From Rhodobiaceae bacterium (GTDB lineage: Bacteria > Pseudomonadota > Alphaproteobacteria > Parvibaculales > Parvibaculaceae), in contig DAIEIL010000196.1 of assembly GCA_027352645.1 (NCBI GenBank), positions 1 to 7,137 on the forward strand: DNA of 7,137 nt, written 5' to 3'. Below, in pieces: positions 4,956 to 7,137 of this stretch (positions are counted from its first letter, which is position 1; the number at the start of each line of letters is the position of its first letter). The translations under genes and the position numbers were made by a program. Under the pieces are notes generated by a model that did no database searches, was not told where the DNA came from, and worked only from the letters and a program-made list of their open reading frames with translations.

Positions 4956-6797
4956 ATGAGTAAGATAAAGCGCTTACCGCTTCTGGTCATGGCGGGAGCC
5001 ATCGGCTGGGCAGGCGCCAGTGCGCCGGCATTTGCCGAGAGCTTCAAGTTCGGCGAGATGGAAATCTCCGTCGACAACACGGTTTCGCTGGGTGTCGGCG
5101 TCCGCACGAGCAAGCAGAGCTGCACGAAGATCAGCGCTGAAAACGGTGGTTGCCCGCTCAACCCGAGCGCTCCGGCACCTGCTCACGTTTACAACGACGT
5201 CAACCTGGACGACGGCAATGTCAACTTCGGCCAGTGGGACGCCTATTCGGAGCGCGTCAAGTTCGTCAGCGAGGCGCAGGCCAAGTGGCAGAACTACGGC
5301 GCCTTTGTTCGCGTAAAGGGCTTCTACGACTATATCGGCGATCAGGTCGCCGGCCAGAGCAGCACCGATTACGGCAAGCGCCCGCTGTCGGACGCCATTC
5401 GCGGCAACGACGCGCATAATGCGGCGGCGTGGGATTTCAGCGTTCTCGATGCTTTCGTCTACGGCAATTTCAATGTCGGCAACGATCTTCCGCTCAATCT
5501 CCGTCTCGGCAAGCAGGTCGTGAACTGGGGTGAAAGCCTCTTCATTCCCGGCGGCATCAACCAGTTCATGTCGGTTGACCTCGGCGCGCTGCGTACGCCC
5601 GGCGCGGAAATCAAGGAAGCGCTGCTTCCGCAGGAAATGCTCTATGGCTCGCTCGGCCTGCCGAACGACATGAGCATCGAGGCATGGGCCGGTTTCCGCT
5701 GGCGCCAGACGCAGCTCGATCCCGTCGGTACCTATTTTGGCAACGACATCTTCGGAGCGGGCGGCACCTATCTGAACATCGTCACGGATGGACCTGCACC
5801 CGCCTGGGCCCAGCTGCGAGTCAATGAATCGAAGAAGCCCGGCGACTTTGGTCAGTTCGGTCTGAAGTTCGGCTACAATGCCGACTGGCTGAATGACGGA
5901 ACAGAGCTCGGCCTCTACTACGTCAATTACGATTCTAATCTGCCCTTCCTGGAATATTCGAACGCCATCCCCGGTGCGCTCGTCGCCAGTGTGCCAGCGT
6001 ATGCGAATGTTTATCAGTATATGGAGCAGAATTACCGCGCGCATTACGCCGAGAACATTCAGGTCTTCGGCGCGAGCTTCTCGACGGTGCTGGCCGACTT
6101 CCTCTATGGCACGGCCTTCTCGGGCGAACTGGTCTATCAGCCGAATCTGCCTTTCCAGCTCTCGTCCGGCGAAATGCTGCTCGGCCATTGGGGCACGAAC
6201 ACCGGTGGTGCGATCCCCTATGAATCGACACTGCCTTATGACACGACTCCGGGAGCTTTCCCCGATGGCTTCATCCGCACGGACTCGGTCACCGGCCAGA
6301 TCGGCACGATCTCGACCTTGCCGACGTCGGATTGGGTGACGAGCCATCTCGACGCGGATCTCGTTATCCTGGTCGCGAACTGGGGCTTCCAGTGGATGCC
6401 GGGCATTTCGGACGTCAAGCTCAATGCGCTCGCCGCATCGATGTCTGAATTCGTGACGCCGGCGCTCGCCACGCGGAATCCGTACTTCCAGCTCTATCAC
6501 CCGGATCGCTTCTCGCATGGCTACAGGCTGAGCGCGAGCGTCCAGTACAACAACGCCTTCGGCACGGCTTTCACGCTGACGCCGAATATCCAGTTCGCGC
6601 AGGACTTCGGCACCTCTGCCGGCCCGATCGGACCGGGCTTCCTCGACAACAAGAAGGCGCTGTCGCTTGGTGTGCGTGGAACCTATCAGAGCGCCTGGAG
6701 TGCCGGCGTCCAGTGGACGGCGACGCGCGGCAACGCGGTGCAGAATGCGTTCGAAGATCGCGACTTCATGACCTTCGACGTGAGCTACGCGTTCTGA
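4956..6797 (+). CDS. DUF1302 family outer-membrane beta-barrel protein
   Basis: 613-residue exported protein. The N-terminus MSKIKRLPLLVMAGAIGWAG has a basic n-region and hydrophobic core, with predicted signal peptidase cleavage after AFA (Ala27|Glu28). The mature protein has alternating polar/hydrophobic strands, frequent aromatic girdle-type residues and ends in VSYAF; a terminal Phe is the usual outer-membrane barrel signal. The family signature (PF06980, DUF1302) is clear in LRLGKQVVNWGES (about 182-194, with GESLFIPGGIN continuing), TPGAEIKEALLP (about 214-225) and MLYGSLGL. Length fits the family. DUF1302 proteins are thought to be channels or uptake barrels and are often found with DUF1329 partners in gene sets for hydrophobic or steroid-like compounds; no DUF1329 gene follows here. 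The only two cysteines seen, Cys56 and Cys66, lie 10 residues apart near the mature N-terminus and could form a disulfide. It has its own terminator, so it appears monocistronic, and it is divergent from the dehydrogenase operon. Substrate unknown. Confidence 0.92.
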   Translation: MSKIKRLPLLVMAGAIGWAGASAPAFAESFKFGEMEISVDNTVSLGVGVRTSKQSCTKISAENGGCPLNPSAPAPAHVYNDVNLDDGNVNFGQWDAYSERVKFVSEAQAKWQNYGAFVRVKGFYDYIGDQVAGQSSTDYGKRPLSDAIRGNDAHNAAAWDFSVLDAFVYGNFNVGNDLPLNLRLGKQVVNWGESLFIPGGINQFMSVDLGALRTPGAEIKEALLPQEMLYGSLGLPNDMSIEAWAGFRWRQTQLDPVGTYFGNDIFGAGGTYLNIVTDGPAPAWAQLRVNESKKPGDFGQFGLKFGYNADWLNDGTELGLYYVNYDSNLPFLEYSNAIPGALVASVPAYANVYQYMEQNYRAHYAENIQVFGASFSTVLADFLYGTAFSGELVYQPNLPFQLSSGEMLLGHWGTNTGGAIPYESTLPYDTTPGAFPDGFIRTDSVTGQIGTISTLPTSDWVTSHLDADLVILVANWGFQWMPGISDVKLNALAASMSEFVTPALATRNPYFQLYHPDRFSHGYRLSASVQYNNAFGTAFTLTPNIQFAQDFGTSAGPIGPGFLDNKKALSLGVRGTYQSAWSAGVQWTATRGNAVQNAFEDRDFMTFDVSYAF

Positions 6798-6820
6798 GCG
6801 AAAGCTGGGAAAGAGTTCTC

Positions 6821-6852
6821 CCGCGACACCCTCATCCGCTAACTCGTCGCGG
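6821..6852 (+). other. Stem-loop in the 3' untranslated region
   Basis: CCGCGAC (6821-6827) and GTCGCGG (6846-6852) are exact reverse complements with an 18-base loop. It lies between the DUF1302 stop and the terminator. It has no T-tract of its own and may protect the mRNA end. Confidence 0.4.
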
Positions 6853-6863
6853 TAGAAAAAGAA

Positions 6864-6896
6864 GGCCCCGGAAAGAAATTTCCGGGGTCGTTTTTT
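6864..6896 (+). terminator. Rho-independent terminator of the DUF1302 gene
   Basis: CCCCGGAAA (6866-6874) and TTTCCGGGG (6879-6887) form a perfect 9-bp stem with a GAAA tetraloop. The stem extends by a G-T and a G-C pair to 6864/6889, and six T residues follow at 6891-6896. It is a classic intrinsic terminator 66 bases after the stop codon. Confidence 0.93.
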
Positions 6897-6962
6897 GCGG
6901 AGGGCCGGTGGCGGGGTCGCGAAGCGGCGAGGCCCTGAAGCCGCACCCTGAAAATGGTCTGT

Positions 6963-7042
6963 CACAGGCCGTCGATGGGAACGCTTCAATGGCGGGTAAA
7001 TGCCTTGTCTGGCGACGCATGGGCACAAACCGCTGGCCTGTG
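6963..7042 (+). other. Nested stem-loops in non-coding DNA, possible structured leader
   Basis: CACAGGCC (6963-6970) is the exact reverse complement of GGCCTGTG (7035-7042), closing a 64-base interior. Inside, CAA-T-GGCG (6987-6994) pairs with TGCCTTG (7001-7007) with a single bulged T. It matches no riboswitch or small-RNA family that I recognise. It may be part of the leader of a downstream gene, or chance pairing in GC-rich DNA. Confidence 0.25.
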
Positions 7043-7089
7043 TGTCTCTGCCTGACCCTCAGTGAGGGGACGATTGAGCGGGAGGGCAA

Positions 7090-7111
7090 ATCGTTGACTG
7101 ATATCAACGAT
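7090..7111. promoter_or_regulatory. 8-6-8 inverted repeat, operator-like
   Basis: ATCGTTGA (7090-7097) and TCAACGAT (7104-7111) are exact reverse complements around CTGATA. The 22-bp size and symmetry are typical of sites for dimeric helix-turn-helix repressors such as TetR-type proteins. It lies 18 bases before a possible start codon at 7130. The binding protein is unknown. Confidence 0.45.
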
Positions 7112-7129
7112 AGTTCGAAGGTTGTCTCT

Positions 7130-7137
7130 ATGACTGA
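7130..7137 (+). CDS. Possible start of a further gene, cut by the window edge
   Basis: An ATG at 7130 is preceded by GAAGG (7117-7121) with 8-base spacing, an acceptable Shine-Dalgarno, and the operator-like repeat lies just upstream. Only two full codons (Met-Thr) are visible, so product and even reality of the gene cannot be judged. Confidence 0.3.

Noticed and set aside
6901..6936. AGGGCC/GGCCCT inverted repeat after the terminator
   Set aside because: Only 6 bp with a 24-base loop in very GC-rich DNA, and no T-tract; easily due to chance.
4974..7028. 684-codon open frame antisense to the whole DUF1302 gene
   Set aside because: Its translation is rich in Arg, Glu and Ala with no domain, signal or family resemblance, and it mirrors codon bias of the real gene. 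It also runs through the terminator hairpin. It is a GC-rich shadow frame.
6975..7055. 26-codon open frame MGTLQWRVNALSGDAWAQ... on the + strand
   Set aside because: No Shine-Dalgarno, no similarity, and it overlaps the nested stem-loops; nothing supports translation.

Overview
The base composition (GC-rich), codon use and gene families suggest a proteobacterium, most likely an alphaproteobacterium. No rRNA, tRNA, CRISPR array or insertion sequence is visible. The taxonomic guess is inference; no marker gene is present.

Layout. (1) Positions 1-779, + strand: the C-terminal end of a sensor histidine kinase, cut by the window edge (linker helix, H-box, ATPase domain, no receiver domain). (2) Positions 785-4388, - strand: a tight three-gene operon. 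In transcription order it encodes a D-2-hydroxyacid dehydrogenase, a xylose-isomerase-like TIM-barrel protein (sugar isomerase/epimerase type) and a DUF2264 protein. Both internal junctions are ATGA stop/start overlaps. The last gene converges on the kinase with 5 bases between stop codons. (3) Positions 4389-4955: a relatively AT-rich divergent intergenic region with several inverted repeats, a candidate sigma70-type promoter facing right, and a hairpin just before a strong ribosome binding site. (4) Positions 4956-6797, + strand: a DUF1302-family outer-membrane protein with signal peptide and C-terminal Phe, followed by a strong intrinsic terminator at 6864-6896. (5) Positions 6897-7137: non-coding, with a nested stem-loop, an 8-6-8 inverted repeat resembling an operator, and possibly the first codons of another + strand gene at 7130.

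How the genes may fit together. The operon looks like a small cytoplasmic catabolic module for a carbohydrate or sugar acid: a DUF2264 enzyme (a fold related to saccharide-processing alpha/alpha-barrel enzymes), a sugar isomerase/epimerase-like enzyme and a hydroxyacid/keto-acid oxidoreductase. The divergent DUF1302 barrel could supply passage across the outer membrane, but many DUF1302 proteins sit in gene sets for hydrophobic compounds, so a functional link is unproven. No inner-membrane transporter, regulator or kinase for such a pathway lies inside the window. The most interesting item is this unassigned three-enzyme set and the inverted-repeat-rich divergent region that may control it.
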